This document shows, one piece after another, positions 8,085-15,196 of a DNA stretch of 16,422 nt. The stretch comes from Rhodospirillales bacterium (GTDB taxonomy: Bacteria; Pseudomonadota; Alphaproteobacteria; Rhodospirillales_A; JACZKS01). The notes under the pieces were generated by a model, which was not told where the DNA came from, made no database searches, and saw nothing but the letters and a program-made list of their open reading frames with translations. Each line of letters starts with the position of its first letter. Position 1 is the first letter of the stretch. The translations under genes and the position numbers were made by a program. The DNA is taken from assembly GCA_018648445.1 (NCBI GenBank), contig JABGRG010000088.1, positions 1 to 16,422 of the forward strand. The letters run 5' to 3'.

Positions 8085-8143
8085 TTCAATCATCATATGA
8101 TTAGCTTCATAATAAGATAACATAAAAAATTCTACTCGAGTAG
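8085..8143 (+). promoter_or_regulatory. Candidate promoter and palindromes ahead of the GntR regulator
   Basis: CATAAT (8108-8113) is a good -10 with a weak TTCAAT (8085-8090) 17 bp upstream. The spacer contains a perfect 10-bp palindrome ATCATATGAT (8092-8101), and a perfect 12-bp palindrome CTACTCGAGTAG (8132-8143) lies between the promoter and the start codon. Either could be an autoregulatory site. The two palindromes do not share a sequence. Confidence 0.4.
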
Positions 8144-8158
8144 GGTGGCTTCAGTTAC

Positions 8159-8908
8159 ATGAGCGAGCGCGTTTTTCGTGGGTTGTCGGAACAGATATCC
8201 TGGCAAATTGGTGCCCGGATTGTCCGTGGCGATTTGGCTCAGGGAACCAAAATCGAGAACGAAGATCAACTGGGCAAAGAATTCGGTGTCAGCCGAACGG
8301 TCATCCGCGAAGCTATGAAAAGCCTCAGCGCCAAGGGACTGGTGGAGGTCCGCCCGAGGATCGGCACGCGGGTTCTGTCTCGTGATCATTGGAGCCTCCT
8401 CGATTCGGATGTCATGGACTGGTACCGGGAAACGGAACCGTCCGAAGAGGTTCTCCAGCAACTCCGTGAAATGAGGACTGTTTTAGAGCCAGGTGCGGTG
8501 GCCCTCGCCTGTGTTCGGGCCGATGACACGGACGTCGGAAGAATTGTGGCGGCCTACGAGCGTATGAAAAACTGCGTGAACCAACCGGAGGCCTTTGTTC
8601 GTGCGGATTCGGACTTCCACCTGGAAATCCTGCGCGCGACGCACAACGACTACCTCAGCATCCTGGGGGGGCTCATCAAGACGGATCTTCTATCATTTAT
8701 CAAGGTGGTCAATTCGGACCCCGAAACGAACGTCACCACTCTCAAGCTACACGCGGATTTGGTCAAGGCGATCATCGCCAGGGATGCCGCCGAGGGGGAA
8801 AAGGCGATGCGTATTATGATGGATGTGGGGGAGGCCAGGTTACGAAATTCGTTCGAGAAGAAGAATTCCGAGGTTGAAGTGAGTGGAACGGAGGGCAAGG
8901 AGGAATAG
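8159..8908 (+). CDS. GntR-family (FadR/FCD subfamily) transcriptional regulator
   Basis: DNA-binding regulator expected to control the adjacent TRAP/dehydratase genes. Residues 8-75 are the winged helix, with LGKEFGVSRTVIREAMKSL (38-56) as the helix-turn-helix and a wing ending in RPRIGTRV. A segment SLLDSDVMDWY (79-89) follows, as in sugar-acid regulators of the DgoR type. Residues about 98-232 form the FCD ligand domain, with candidate ligands D152, H154 and H198; the last His found in metal-binding FCD proteins is Met/Asp here (221-222). Length 249 aa is typical. Start chosen at 8159, with AGGGTGG about 10 bases upstream. FCD regulators usually bind small organic acids, consistent with the downstream genes. 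Confidence 0.93.
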   Translation: MSERVFRGLSEQISWQIGARIVRGDLAQGTKIENEDQLGKEFGVSRTVIREAMKSLSAKGLVEVRPRIGTRVLSRDHWSLLDSDVMDWYRETEPSEEVLQQLREMRTVLEPGAVALACVRADDTDVGRIVAAYERMKNCVNQPEAFVRADSDFHLEILRATHNDYLSILGGLIKTDLLSFIKVVNSDPETNVTTLKLHADLVKAIIARDAAEGEKAMRIMMDVGEARLRNSFEKKNSEVEVSGTEGKEE

Positions 8909-9088
8909 CTGTCCTGTCCAAGGGAACAGGTGTGGACATCGAAGTCAGAATGGCCGTGGTTGCACTCCACAGCGTCTATCAGCGCTGTAAATCCAATCCT
9001 CGGGAGGTCGTCTGACATCGAGCATCATTGTTAAATCCCAAAACCAGAACCGTTACGATGTTATCAATAACACCAGTGGAGGAATAAA
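8909..9088. promoter_or_regulatory. Regulatory gap before the TRAP operon
   Basis: Contains two small stem-loops (CCTGT/ACAGG at 8913-8930 and ACAGCG/CGCTGT at 8969-8988), neither with a T tract. An inverted repeat TGTTATCAATAACA (9059-9072), six-base arms around CA, ends 5 bp before the ribosome binding site of the binding-protein gene (GGAGGA, 9078-9083). The repeat resembles operators that begin with ATGTTA and end with TAACAT in gluconate-type repressors and is a candidate regulator site. A clear -35/-10 pair was not found. Confidence 0.4.
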
Positions 9089-10096
9089 ATGCGAAAGACT
9101 ACATTACTTGCTGCCACCGCAATTGCCGTTGGATTGATCGCCTCGCCTGTGCTGGCGAAGACGACGCTGCGGATTCAAAATCACCAGTCCCAGGAATCAC
9201 CCCAGGGCCGCCTGATCCAGGAATTCGTGAAGAGCCTCGACGTCATGTCGCAAGGCGAAATCGCAATCGAGATGTTCTACTCGGCCTCGGTCGTGAAATC
9301 GGCGGAAACCTTCGACGCTGCCGCCACCGGCATTCTGGACTGCGATATGACCAACGGCAGTTACCAGACCGGCAAAAACCCGGCGTTCCAATTTGTGGCC
9401 GACACCATGGGCGGTTACGACACCCCGATCCAGTATCAGGCTTGGATCAACTTCGGCGGCGGCAAGAAAATCATCAACGATCTGTACGCCTCGCACAATA
9501 TGGTGTTCATCGGCGCCCAAGTCGGCGGCCAGGAATCCCTGAACTCGACCCGTCCGCTGCGCGGAACGGGCGACCTGAAGGGCTTCAAGTTCCGTTCGCC
9601 TCCGGGCATGGAAACCGAAATCTTCGCATCGTTGGGTGCCAAGCCGGTGGTCATGGACTTCACCGAAATCTTCACGGCGATGGAAACCGGCATCGTTGAC
9701 GGCGCCGACGCGTCCAGCCTTGCCAACAACGTCAGCCTCGGCATCTATGACATCGCCAAGCACGCCACCTTCCCGGGCTTCCACTCCATGTCGTCGGACC
9801 AGCTGGCCTGCCGCAAGGACAAGTGGGAAAGCGTCCCCGCTCATCACAAGGCGATGATCGAAGCCGCCCAGAAGACCCTCGCCATGGACCTGATCATGCT
9901 GACGCTGGTCGAAAACGGCGAAGCTGCGGCGAAGCTGCCGGGACAGGGCGTGACCCTTTACAGCTGGTCGCCCGAAGAACGCGGCAAGTTCCGCGCCGCG
10001 GCGCAGAATGCCTGGGCGAACTACAAGAAGAAAACGCCTGAAGCCAAGGCAATCATCGAAAGCCACGAAGCGTTCATCAAGCGCATTGGTTTGTAA
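9089..10096 (+). CDS. dctP: TRAP transporter substrate-binding protein (DctP family)
   Basis: Periplasmic binding protein of a tripartite ATP-independent transporter. The signal peptide is clear: RK, a hydrophobic stretch and cleavage after VLA at residue 23. The mature protein starts TTLRIQNHQS and carries the DctP signature around residues 165-210: DLKGFKFRSPPG with the arginine that normally grips the substrate carboxylate, then GAKPVVMDFTEIFTAMETGIVDGAD. Length 335 aa is normal. GGAGGA ends 5 bases before the ATG, one of the strongest ribosome binding sites in the window, fitting the high expression expected of a binding protein. The substrate is probably an organic or sugar acid, given the conserved Arg and the neighbouring dehydratase. 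Confidence 0.94.
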   Translation: MRKTTLLAATAIAVGLIASPVLAKTTLRIQNHQSQESPQGRLIQEFVKSLDVMSQGEIAIEMFYSASVVKSAETFDAAATGILDCDMTNGSYQTGKNPAFQFVADTMGGYDTPIQYQAWINFGGGKKIINDLYASHNMVFIGAQVGGQESLNSTRPLRGTGDLKGFKFRSPPGMETEIFASLGAKPVVMDFTEIFTAMETGIVDGADASSLANNVSLGIYDIAKHATFPGFHSMSSDQLACRKDKWESVPAHHKAMIEAAQKTLAMDLIMLTLVENGEAAAKLPGQGVTLYSWSPEERGKFRAAAQNAWANYKKKTPEAKAIIESHEAFIKRIGL

Positions 10097-10137
10097 TCGG
10101 TACCTGATGGTGATGTCCCTGGCGCCCAACAGCCCCG

Positions 10138-10160
10138 GGGGCATCGCCCCTTTCTTTTTT
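10138..10160 (+). terminator. Intrinsic terminator/attenuator after the TRAP binding-protein gene
   Basis: GGGGC (10138-10142), loop ATC, GCCCC (10146-10150), then TTTCTTTTTT (10151-10160). The GC-rich stem with an immediate T tract is the best intrinsic terminator in the window. It lies within what looks like one operon, 42 bp after the dctP stop, so partial termination would give more binding-protein mRNA than enzyme and permease mRNA. Confidence 0.7.
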
Positions 10161-10242
10161 GTTTCTGCCCGCGTCGGACGTCCGACGCCATTTCATACTT
10201 GATCCATGAGCTCCAAAGCGGATAGCAAAGCGGGGCCGTATC

Positions 10243-11364
10243 GTGGGGAATTTTCCGTTGGAAAACGTGACCGTCGAACAGGTTGACGCGAGACTGTTCA
10301 TCGTGCCGCTGAAAGAGGTTCTTTCAGACGCCAAGCACGGTGACCATACCTATTTCGAACTGGTCACAGTTACCATCAGTCTTTCAAACGGCATGGAGGG
10401 AACCGGCTACACCTATACCGGCGGGCATGGTGGCTGGGCGATCCTTGCTATGATCAAGCACGATCTCGCGCCGCTGCTCATTGGTCGGAACCCACAAGGC
10501 ATCGACGAGCTTTATGAGGCGATGCAGTGGCATATTCACTATGTGGGCCGGGGCGGCGTGTCGTCCTTCGCCATTTCGGCTATCGACATCGCGCTGTGGG
10601 ACATTCGTGGAAAAACGTCGGGAACGCCGCTCTCGGTCATGGCGGGTGGCGTGGACACGACGACCAACGCCTATTATGGCGGTATTGACCTGAATTTCAC
10701 GACCGAGAAACTCTTGTCCGGAATCCAGGGTCAACTCGACCGGGGGTTCAACGGCGTCAAGATCAAGGTCGGGCGCGAAAACCTTCGCGAAGACGCGGAC
10801 CGTGTGCGCGCGGTAAGGGACCTGATCGGTCCGGATATCACCTTCATGGTGGACGCCAACTACGGCATGGACGTAGACAAAGCCATCGCGGCTTGCAAGG
10901 CTTTCTCCGACCAGAACCTGCTGTGGTTCGAGGAACCGATAATTCCCGACGACTATATAGGCTACGCGACCATCGCCCGGGAAACGGGCATGCCGCTGGC
11001 CATGGGGGAGAACCTCCATACGATCCATGAATTTGAATTTGCCTTCGAATTGTCGAACCTGAGCTTTATCCAGCCCGACACAGGAAACTGCGGTGGGATC
11101 ACCGGTTTTCTTCAAGTGGCGGAGCTGTCGCGTAAACACGGTATCCCCATTTGCAGCCACGGCATGCAGGAGTTGAATGTGAGCCTGCTGGCCGGACAGC
11201 CCAACGCGGGCTGGCTCGAAGTCCACAGTTTTCCCATTGACGAGTATACGGAGTGCCCCCTGGTGATCGAAAACCACCGGGCGGTGGCGCCCGACGTACC
11301 TGGAACGGGTGTCGTATTCGATTGGCGGAAACTTGCGCCGCTCGAAGCGCCGGGGTCCAGGTGA
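10243..11364 (+). CDS. Enolase-superfamily sugar-acid dehydratase (mandelate racemase subgroup)
   Basis: Abstracts the proton alpha to a carboxylate, most likely dehydrating a sugar acid to a 2-keto-3-deoxy acid. The 373-aa protein has the N-terminal capping domain and the barrel with all catalytic residues: KxK at K173/K175 (GVKIKVG), Mg ligands D204 (MVDAN), E230 (FEEP) and E256 (MGEN), the D279-H306 dyad (QPDTG, CSHGM) and E326 (LEVH). The KxK plus Asp-His dyad defines the mandelate racemase subgroup. The N-terminal DAKHG and GTGYTYT stretches recall galactarate/talarate dehydratases, but I would not name the substrate. The start is GTG at 10243; a TTG at 10258 preceded by GGGGAA is an alternative. 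It lies between dctP and the permease genes, so it probably acts on the transported compound. Confidence 0.9.
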   Translation: MGNFPLENVTVEQVDARLFIVPLKEVLSDAKHGDHTYFELVTVTISLSNGMEGTGYTYTGGHGGWAILAMIKHDLAPLLIGRNPQGIDELYEAMQWHIHYVGRGGVSSFAISAIDIALWDIRGKTSGTPLSVMAGGVDTTTNAYYGGIDLNFTTEKLLSGIQGQLDRGFNGVKIKVGRENLREDADRVRAVRDLIGPDITFMVDANYGMDVDKAIAACKAFSDQNLLWFEEPIIPDDYIGYATIARETGMPLAMGENLHTIHEFEFAFELSNLSFIQPDTGNCGGITGFLQVAELSRKHGIPICSHGMQELNVSLLAGQPNAGWLEVHSFPIDEYTECPLVIENHRAVAPDVPGTGVVFDWRKLAPLEAPGSR

Positions 11365-11404
11365 TCATGCTATTAATGAGAACATTATCGAATCAAAAAA
11401 CCAA

Positions 11405-11470
11405 ACGCCGTGCGGCGTGCCGGCAATAGACAAAGCGTCTTGCTGGCGCAACGCCTCCTGGAGGAGGAGA
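11405..11470 (+). promoter_or_regulatory. Leader hairpins and ribosome binding site of dctQ
   Basis: ACGCC/GGCGT forms a short hairpin (11405-11418). Further on, CCTC (11454-11457) can pair with GAGG (11461-11464) at the edge of the purine-rich GGAGGAGGAGA ribosome binding site (11460-11470) that serves the TTG start at 11478. The pairing partly masks the site and may tune dctQ translation. Confidence 0.45.
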
Positions 11471-11477
11471 CAACAAA

Positions 11478-12326
11478 TTGTTCAACAAGACGGGTAGTCT
11501 TAGGGAGTGGGTGTATCCCTCTGCGTTTTTCATCTGCGGAGCCTGGGTGCTGTGGCACATGCCGGCGTACATTCTCGATTTTTTGCCGCCGAGCAGCGAA
11601 AGCCTATTTAGCCAGATAAGCGACTTGCATCGGATAAAGGATTGGACGCCTGAGTGGCCAGGCCTGTTCGGCGGATTTGCCGATCCGATCGACTGGCTGG
11701 CGTTGGTCCTGATGCCGGTTATTTTCGTTCTCGGGGCTCGGAAAATCCAGATCGCCCATATGGAGTATCCGCATTGGCGGAACATCGACAGAACTGCGCT
11801 GTTCCTGGGCCGGGTAACGATGATCCTGATCCTGGCGATGGCCAGCGTCATGTTGTACGAAGTTTTCCTCCGTTACATCTTCGAAAACCCAACGCTTTGG
11901 GCCAACGAACTGACGCTTTGGATCGCCGGATACGTTTTCCTGTTTTCCGGCCTATACGCCATGCAGCAGCGCTGCCATATCCGCATTTTTCTCTTTTATG
12001 ATCTGGTTCCCCGGTGGCTGCAGCATGTGTTCGATGTTATTTCCACCGCGCTTCTCGTCATGTTCACGTTCTTCCTCGTGTACGGTGCTTTCTATCAGGT
12101 CTTTTACATCAAGTTCTACAAGTGGGAGATGTTTGGTACGGCCTTCGATCCGCCGATCCCGGCGACGGTGCAGCCGATGATTCATATTGTCTTCGTCCTC
12201 ATAGCGATACAGGCGGTCCTGAACCTGATCGCCGATTGGAATTTGGAACCGGAGAAACACGGCATCGCCGCCGATGTTGATGAAGACGATCTCGCGGCAA
12301 TTAAGCGCGGTATAGGGGAAGCCTGA
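11478..12326 (+). CDS. dctQ: TRAP transporter small permease (DctQ), enlarged
   Basis: Small membrane subunit of the TRAP transporter. The DctQ core lies in residues 105-250, with four hydrophobic segments and the family pattern ELTLWIAGYVFLFSGLYAM (144-162) followed by a conserved HIRI. At 282 aa it is well above the usual 160-200. The extra about 100 N-terminal residues carry two more hydrophobic segments (13-34 and 70-87), so six in total are likely. The start is TTG at 11478; no ATG lies near, and the very strong purine-rich site at 11460-11470 is correctly spaced. The TGA overlaps the dctM ATG by one base. Confidence 0.88.
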   Translation: MFNKTGSLREWVYPSAFFICGAWVLWHMPAYILDFLPPSSESLFSQISDLHRIKDWTPEWPGLFGGFADPIDWLALVLMPVIFVLGARKIQIAHMEYPHWRNIDRTALFLGRVTMILILAMASVMLYEVFLRYIFENPTLWANELTLWIAGYVFLFSGLYAMQQRCHIRIFLFYDLVPRWLQHVFDVISTALLVMFTFFLVYGAFYQVFYIKFYKWEMFGTAFDPPIPATVQPMIHIVFVLIAIQAVLNLIADWNLEPEKHGIAADVDEDDLAAIKRGIGEA

Positions 12327-13954
12327 TGGACGTTGGAACGATTTCACTTGTACTGGTCTTCGGGCTCATCTTTTTGTTGGCCGTCGGGATGCCCTTGGGC
12401 TTTGCGTCGGCGGCGCTGGCGCTGATCGTCATGATTATGAAGTTCGAGCCGGGTCTGCTGACCGACCCGCTGAGCTTCGGCGGCGGTTTATTGACCGGCA
12501 ATCCAGGGACCGGTCCGCTCTACATCCTGACCCAGAAGATCTTCGATCTGATGACGGAGTACGTGCTTATATCCGTGCCCTTGTTCATTTTCATGGCGTC
12601 GCTTCTCGAGCGGTCCGGCATAGCCAAGGCGATGTACGATTCGCTAAATTTCTGGCTAAGTCGTACTCGCGGCGGCATCGCCATCGTGACCTCCCTGATG
12701 GCTGTGATCCTGGCGGCCATGTCGGGGATCATCGGCGGCGAGGTGGTCTTGCTGGGGCTTATCGCGTTGCCGCAGATGCTCCGTCTCGGCTACGACAAGA
12801 GCCTTGCCATGGGCACGATCTGCGCCTCGGGCACCTTGGGCACCATGATCCCGCCATCCATCGTGCTGATCATGTTCGGCCTGATCACCGAGACATCGAT
12901 TAAGTCGCTTTTTACGGGAGCCTTCATTCCGGGCTTCATGTTGGCGAGCTTCTTCATCATCTACATATTGATCCGGACGAACTTGAACCCGTCTCTCGCC
13001 CCCTTGCCCGAACCCAGGGCGGACGATCCGAAGCCGCTCGCGAAACTGGGCATGTTCGGCGGCTTCATCTCCATCCTGGTGACTGGTATTCTGACGTTGC
13101 TCTCTCTCAGGGTGCTGCTTTACACGGTGACCGGGCGAAACGTCGACGTCGATCCGGCATTGGGTCCGATCTTCCTCGGCATGGACTACCATATCCCTTA
13201 TCTGGTGGGCGCGACCCTTGTATCCGCGGCATTCGCGTACTTTGTATTCGGCCGCGAACGCCTGCGTATGGGCTGGCTACATGGTAAGGGATTGGTGCCG
13301 CCGCTGTCGGTCATTGGTATCGTGATGGGGTCGATCTATGGCGGGGTGACCGGAATTACCGAGGCTGCCGGCATGGGTGCGGCGGCGGTGTTCGTCATCG
13401 CTGTTTTCCGGGGCGAGGCATCTGTCGACCTGGTTTGGACCAGCCTCATGCGGACACTGAAATCCACGGGTACGATCATCTGGGTGACGGTTGGCGCCGC
13501 GACGCTTTCGGGTGCCTACACGCTGGCCGGCGGACCGAACTACATCGCCGCTTTGATCGTTGGTGCCGAGATGCATACCATGCTGGTGCTCCTGACCATG
13601 ATGGCCATTCTGCTGTTCATGGGTGCGTTTATGGACTGGGTGGGTATCGTCTTGCTGGTCATTCCCGTGTTCCTGCCGATCGTGCAGAAACTGCCGATCG
13701 AAGAAATCGGTTTCATCGGGCAGCTCGCTCCGCATCAGGTGTCGATCTGGTTCGGCGTTCTGTTCTGTATGAACATGCAGGTCAGCTTCCTGTCGCCTCC
13801 GTTCGGCGGTGCTGCGTTCTATCTCAAGTCGGTGGCGCCACCGCACATCTCGCTGACCGATATTTTCAAGGGGTTCATGCCCTTCATCTTGGTTCAGCTG
13901 TTGGCGTTGACAGTCTTGCTGGTTTGGCCGTCGATCGTGTTGATACTTCTTTGA
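12326..13954 (+). CDS. dctM: TRAP transporter large permease (DctM), long form
   Basis: Main channel subunit that uses an ion gradient to import the substrate given up by DctP. It is a very hydrophobic 542-aa protein with conserved DctM stretches: SGTLGTMIPPSIVLIMFG (168-185), GGVTGITEAAGMGAAAV (339-355), FMGAFMDWVGIVLL (431-444) and SFLSPPFGGAAFYLKSVAP (487-505). Typical DctM proteins are about 425-450 aa. The extra length lies mainly at 215-335, a charged linker and two additional hydrophobic segments (243-266 and 290-308), with a smaller insert near 45-70. The long form resembles the mannitol/chloroaromatic TRAP group, by memory only. It starts inside the dctQ stop (TGATG), so the two are coupled. 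Confidence 0.93.
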   Translation: MDVGTISLVLVFGLIFLLAVGMPLGFASAALALIVMIMKFEPGLLTDPLSFGGGLLTGNPGTGPLYILTQKIFDLMTEYVLISVPLFIFMASLLERSGIAKAMYDSLNFWLSRTRGGIAIVTSLMAVILAAMSGIIGGEVVLLGLIALPQMLRLGYDKSLAMGTICASGTLGTMIPPSIVLIMFGLITETSIKSLFTGAFIPGFMLASFFIIYILIRTNLNPSLAPLPEPRADDPKPLAKLGMFGGFISILVTGILTLLSLRVLLYTVTGRNVDVDPALGPIFLGMDYHIPYLVGATLVSAAFAYFVFGRERLRMGWLHGKGLVPPLSVIGIVMGSIYGGVTGITEAAGMGAAAVFVIAVFRGEASVDLVWTSLMRTLKSTGTIIWVTVGAATLSGAYTLAGGPNYIAALIVGAEMHTMLVLLTMMAILLFMGAFMDWVGIVLLVIPVFLPIVQKLPIEEIGFIGQLAPHQVSIWFGVLFCMNMQVSFLSPPFGGAAFYLKSVAPPHISLTDIFKGFMPFILVQLLALTVLLVWPSIVLILL

Positions 13955-13960
13955 CCTCGG

Positions 13961-14010
13961 GGGGTAAGCTAGGCGGATGCCGCTTTGACGGCGGATGCCT
14001 GGCTTACCCC
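13961..14010 (+). terminator. Long hairpin after dctM, without a T tract
   Basis: GGGGTAAGC (13961-13969) pairs perfectly with GCTTACCCC (14002-14010). It continues through a T-G wobble, AGGC/GCCT, a symmetric GGAT/GGAT internal loop and GCCG/CGGC to the loop CTTTGA (13983-13988). The sequence after it is AAAGG, so it is not a classic intrinsic terminator. It may protect the 3' end of the TRAP mRNA, or work with a factor-dependent stop. Confidence 0.65.
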
Positions 14011-14040
14011 AAAGGTTGCAACTGCATAAGATTTGGTGCG

Positions 14041-14120
14041 CCTGAACTGCGCTTTTTAGTTTCTGTTGCGGTACCGCCGTTCTCCCCGCATCTTGTTCAT
14101 TCTTGGAGAGTCAGTTCAGG
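14041..14120. repeat. Short inverted repeat at the edge of the right duplicated segment
   Basis: CCTGAACTG (14041-14049) and CAGTTCAGG (14112-14120) are perfect inverted 9-mers 62 bp apart. The right arm coincides with the start of the repeat shared with 1111-1254. The rest of 14011-14116 shows no gene. Confidence 0.4.
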
Positions 14121-14259
14121 GTCATTTCCGGACTAGATCACGCCCCTCTGTTGTAGGCCGGCTATGACGGGTTAGCGGACATTGGAAACGGACCCTAGTA
14201 TTCCCGGTCGTCACCGGCCCAGATATTGACGCGGTTGCGGCCTGCATCCTTGGCGGCGT
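14117..14259. repeat. Right copy of the ~144-bp direct repeat (pairs with 1111-1254)
   Basis: Covers 78 bp downstream of the diguanylate cyclase stop plus the last ~22 codons of that gene. Same orientation as the left copy, offset 13,005-13,006 bp, about 85% identical by eye count. Here it is joined to an intact gene, so this copy is the parental or retained one. Confidence 0.85.
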
Positions 14260-15115
14260 ACATGGCCTGATCGGCGTGGTCGATGGCGACCAGGATTGAA
14301 TCGCCGGGGTTTAAAGCGGCAACGCCGAATGATGCGCTGACCGATATGGATTTTTCGTCGCTGACGGCAATGCTGCGGCGTTTGAGTTCGCGGCGCAGGC
14401 GGTCGAGGACCTTTTTGGCCCCGCGCGGGTCGGTGTTGGGAAGCAAAATCAGGAATTCCTCGCCGCCGTACCTGCAAACCTGATCGTAACGCCGAACGCC
14501 TTTCAACAGGTGCCGGGCCACGTCTTGAAGAACGATGTCGCCGACGTTGTGGCCGTAAGTGTCGTTGACCAGTTTGAAGCGGTCGATATCGGCCATGCCG
14601 ACGGTGCTGACCTGCCCGGTGCGCGAGACCCGCTCGCGTTCCTGATCCAGCCTTGGCAGCATGGCGAAGCGCGTAGCGAGACCGGTCAAGGGGTCGGTAT
14701 AGCGAAGCAGTTCGCGCGCTTCATCCAGCAAGGAGGTGACGTGAGCGCGGAAATGCGCGACATTTCGCTGATAGGCTTTGTAGGTGGCGGGTGCGATGCG
14801 GCGGCCACCGGCAGCGACGCTCAGTAATTTGCGCGCCGCGATGTGCAGTTCCTTGTGGTGCCGTCCGATTTCCTGGAAATCCGGGTGATGGCGCAGATGT
14901 TCGTTGGTTTCCCGATGGTACCAGCGGCCGAAATCGTCTTTCAAATGGCCATCCGGTTTCAGGTCGCCGGCCTTCGGCTTGGTTCCGCAGACCAGCATCA
15001 CCTGGAGACGGTGAATCCAGTCGTAATGGGCCTCGAGGGCGCGTTCCAGATAGCGCACGATGTATTCGGCGTCGTCCAGCGTCAATGGTGGAAATAGGCG
15101 GTCATTCGCTGCCAT
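14195..15115 (-). CDS. Diguanylate cyclase with CZB-type sensor domain (DgcZ-like)
   Basis: Makes cyclic di-GMP from two GTP, setting the motile-sessile choice. The layout matches E. coli DgcZ (YdeH): an N-terminal CZB helical bundle and a C-terminal GGDEF domain, 306 aa against about 296. CZB zinc-ligand positions are H30 (HYDW), D60 where DgcZ has Cys (DDFGRW against CQFGRW), H87 and H91 (HKELH). The catalytic domain begins at DPLTGL (141-146) and has DIDRFKLVNDTYGH (176-189), an intact active-site loop GGEEF (217-221) and a product-inhibition I-site RRYD (208-211) five residues before it, so it should be active and feedback-inhibited. No signal peptide or membrane segment: cytoplasmic. The start at 15115 has GGGGA about 5-10 bases upstream. 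It is divergent from iorA, with the inverted-repeat element between them. Confidence 0.93.
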   Translation of the reverse strand: MAANDRLFPPLTLDDAEYIVRYLERALEAHYDWIHRLQVMLVCGTKPKAGDLKPDGHLKDDFGRWYHRETNEHLRHHPDFQEIGRHHKELHIAARKLLSVAAGGRRIAPATYKAYQRNVAHFRAHVTSLLDEARELLRYTDPLTGLATRFAMLPRLDQERERVSRTGQVSTVGMADIDRFKLVNDTYGHNVGDIVLQDVARHLLKGVRRYDQVCRYGGEEFLILLPNTDPRGAKKVLDRLRRELKRRSIAVSDEKSISVSASFGVAALNPGDSILVAIDHADQAMYAAKDAGRNRVNIWAGDDREY

Positions 15116-15196
15116 TCACAGTCCCCGTGCATCCAACAACCCGATGCGAAGAATAGATTGCCCGTTATTTGCGGCGAATCAAAGGTCAATTCGCGA

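Larger units (their letters stand above)
7762..8158. other. Intergenic region between the two transport modules
   Basis: No gene is supported. It holds a terminator at 7963-8004, then an AT-rich segment (8060-8135) with the presumed regulator promoter and two palindromes. The part 7850-8030 contains scraps such as AATGTC and GCGGAC that recall the repeat at 1111-1254 but are too short to align. Confidence 0.6.

Noticed and set aside
9197..10144. 315-codon minus-strand frame across dctP
   Set aside because: dctP has a signal peptide, a strong ribosome binding site and family motifs; the opposite frame is an open shadow due to GC-rich third positions.
10384..11277. 297-codon minus-strand frame across the dehydratase gene
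   Set aside because: All catalytic motifs are in the plus-strand frame; the antisense translation shows no recognisable domain.
1260..14116. Phage or integrative element carrying an integrase
   Set aside because: No integrase, transposase or phage gene is visible inside the repeat-bounded segment; only metabolic and regulatory genes are present.
13435..14136. 233-codon plus-strand frame overlapping the dctM end and continuing past it
   Set aside because: It lies in another frame of dctM and then crosses the long hairpin; the translation is rich in His/Arg/Gly with no family pattern.
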